Notes under the pieces: model-generated
Seen by the model: the letters and a program-made list of their open reading frames with translations, nothing else
Told to the model about the DNA's origin: nothing
The model's database searches: none
Part shown: positions 61,091 to 61,913 of the stretch, piece after piece
Layout: each line of letters opens with the position of its first letter
Numbering within the stretch: the stretch's first letter is position 1
Source: Anaerolineales bacterium
GTDB taxonomy: Bacteria; Chloroflexota; Anaerolineae; Anaerolineales; UBA4823
DNA: 61,913 nt
NCBI GenBank assembly: GCA_003105035.1
Contig: PQAL01000032.1
Span: 1 to 61,913 of the forward strand
Reading direction: 5' to 3'
Translations under genes and position numbers: made by a program

Positions 61091-61780
61091 TTATGCCGGC
61101 GATGCTTCAGGTTTGTATTCAATCGTCCCACGCATGCGGATAACGACGCCCACCGCCAAGCCCAAAGACAGCAAGTAAATTGCCCCGAAGATGGTCAGAA
61201 AACCCTTCGAGAGGCTGAAAGCTAGCACCAAAAAGATGGCGAATAACACAAATTGCAACCAGATCCAGGTGCGCAGCCTGCCCAGGTATGCCACATCCGA
61301 ACCTTGCTTACTCGCCAGGAAGAACAGGTTGATGATGAAGAGACCTAAGAAGAGGAATTCTGCTGGTTGCATCAAGGTCATCCACCAGGAAGAGGGCGAA
61401 AACCTGCTCCACAAGTTGAGATAGTAAGAGTAAGGCCATAAGATCGCCACACCATCGAACCAAAATATCAGATCGAGCAGAATATGTAAAAGTATACCGA
61501 TCCCCAACCCGATGCCCAGATTAAGCCAACGCGGGCGTTTTGTGATCAAACTCACCAGCCCGAAGACAGCGATCACAACCGCGATAGCGATCAAGCTATG
61601 CGTGAAGGTGCGGTGCAACCCTGTAGTTGGCAACTTAGCCACGGTTGCCACCGCTACCGTAAGGTTATCTGCGTCGGGTAGGATGCTCCCAAGCACGATC
61701 CCCAGCATCAACCAGGTGCGGTTCGGAGTCCACTTGCGTACTGCGTTACTGATCAATCCATGAATCCCCGCCTGAGCCAT
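61091..61780 (-). CDS. DUF457/YdjM-type membrane-bound metal-dependent hydrolase
   Basis: 229 residues from the ATG at 61780, which has GGAGG five bases upstream; the open frame extends a further 32 codons but without a ribosome site. GIHGLISNAVRKW, GSILPDADNL with the metal-binding Asp pair, GLHRTFTHSL with the conserved HRxxTHS, and LLHILLDLIFWFDGVAILWPYSYYLN are the family hallmarks. Five or six membrane segments follow. The family is predicted to be a membrane phospholipase-like hydrolase; the substrate is unknown. Confidence 0.88.
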   Translation of the reverse strand: MAQAGIHGLISNAVRKWTPNRTWLMLGIVLGSILPDADNLTVAVATVAKLPTTGLHRTFTHSLIAIAVVIAVFGLVSLITKRPRWLNLGIGLGIGILLHILLDLIFWFDGVAILWPYSYYLNLWSRFSPSSWWMTLMQPAEFLFLGLFIINLFFLASKQGSDVAYLGRLRTWIWLQFVLFAIFLVLAFSLSKGFLTIFGAIYLLSLGLAVGVVIRMRGTIEYKPEASPA

Positions 61781-61801
61781 ATACACCTCCTTCGTTTTCG
61801 G

Positions 61802-61816
61802 GTGTGGTAACCACAC
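61802..61816. promoter_or_regulatory. Dyad upstream of the DUF457-type gene, putative operator
   Basis: GTGTGGT-A-ACCACAC is a perfect 15-bp dyad, 22 bp from the start codon on the minus strand. A TATA-rich stretch that could hold the -10 box lies just upstream of it (61840-61860), so a bound protein would block the transcript. Confidence 0.45.
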
Positions 61817-61913
61817 GATATGAATTGTTTCCACATTTGTTATAAAAAGTATATAACGAAAATTAAATAATTGCATTTATATGGAAACTCAGTTGGTGTA
61901 ACATTCTTTCTGT

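Noticed and set aside
1-61913. tRNA, rRNA, CRISPR array, insertion sequences, phage genes, replication origin
   Set aside because: I looked for each on both strands and found no cloverleaf, array of equal repeats, transposase, integrase or DnaA-box cluster that I could support.

Overview
This window looks like chromosomal DNA of a Chloroflexota bacterium, most likely class Anaerolineae. That is an inference from gene content, because no rRNA or tRNA is present to settle it. The main pointers are a two-subunit glycine decarboxylase (gcvPA/gcvPB), a single polypeptide joining serine hydroxymethyltransferase to GcvT, large exported proteins that end in a short hydrophobic tail around a proline (PKD, FG-GAP and DUF11 proteins), and a polysaccharide cluster with a Wzc-type kinase but no Wza outer-membrane exporter. 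Codon use and base composition look fairly even. I saw no phage, IS element or CRISPR array.

Region 1 (1-5.2 kb) is housekeeping: an MTA/SAH-deaminase-type amidohydrolase with a fused CYTH-like domain (cut off by the window edge), an Fsr-like MFS transporter, an inositol-monophosphatase-family enzyme, an aldo/keto reductase and a GyrI-like protein. Region 2 (5.25-11.9 kb) is a signalling island in one direction: a Ser/Thr kinase with a PQQ-type propeller, a PP2C phosphatase, a J-domain/VWA protein, a zinc-ribbon/FHA protein, an unknown 80-aa protein and two response regulators without a histidine kinase. Region 3 (12-27 kb) is one-carbon and central metabolism: a tandem glycine riboswitch with its own promoter and terminator controls gcvH-gcvPA-gcvPB. 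A nucleoside kinase, an ACT-domain malic enzyme, an M14 carboxypeptidase and an FKBP isomerase follow. On the other strand lie a LysN-like aminotransferase and the GlyA-GcvT fusion.

Region 4 (27-32.3 kb, minus strand) has a hydroxyacid dehydrogenase, an AAA+ ATPase and a GAF histidine kinase/NarL regulator pair. Divergent from that pair is region 5 (32.4-35.9 kb), a cassette of small stress or envelope proteins (CBS, YggT, GlsB/YeaQ, CsbD and two related unknown proteins, one broken by an in-frame TGA). Two promoters in this cassette share the same 19-bp dyad, each starting exactly 63 bp upstream of the start of its -35 box. This suggests a small regulon, possibly run by the adjacent two-component system.

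Region 6 (36.3-58.9 kb) is a long plus-strand cell-surface polysaccharide cluster: PilZ protein, Wzz/BY-kinase, a WlbA-WlbB-WlbC-like amino-sugar trio, a membrane protein with a degenerate GGDEF domain, a priming sugar transferase, Wzy, Wzx, a methyltransferase, three glycosyltransferases, an exported FG-GAP protein, a NodB-type deacetylase, two FemAB-like proteins, a Cys-containing unknown protein, and an M28 peptidase broken by an in-frame TGA. Region 7 (59.3-61.9 kb) has a dienelactone-hydrolase-family protein, a maltose-O-acetyltransferase-like enzyme and a DUF457-type membrane protein.

The strongest candidates for something new are the kinase/phosphatase/J-VWA/FHA island, the twin dyad promoters, the enzyme fusions (MtaD-CYTH and GlyA-GcvT-like-GcvT), and the shared C-terminal tail of the exported proteins.
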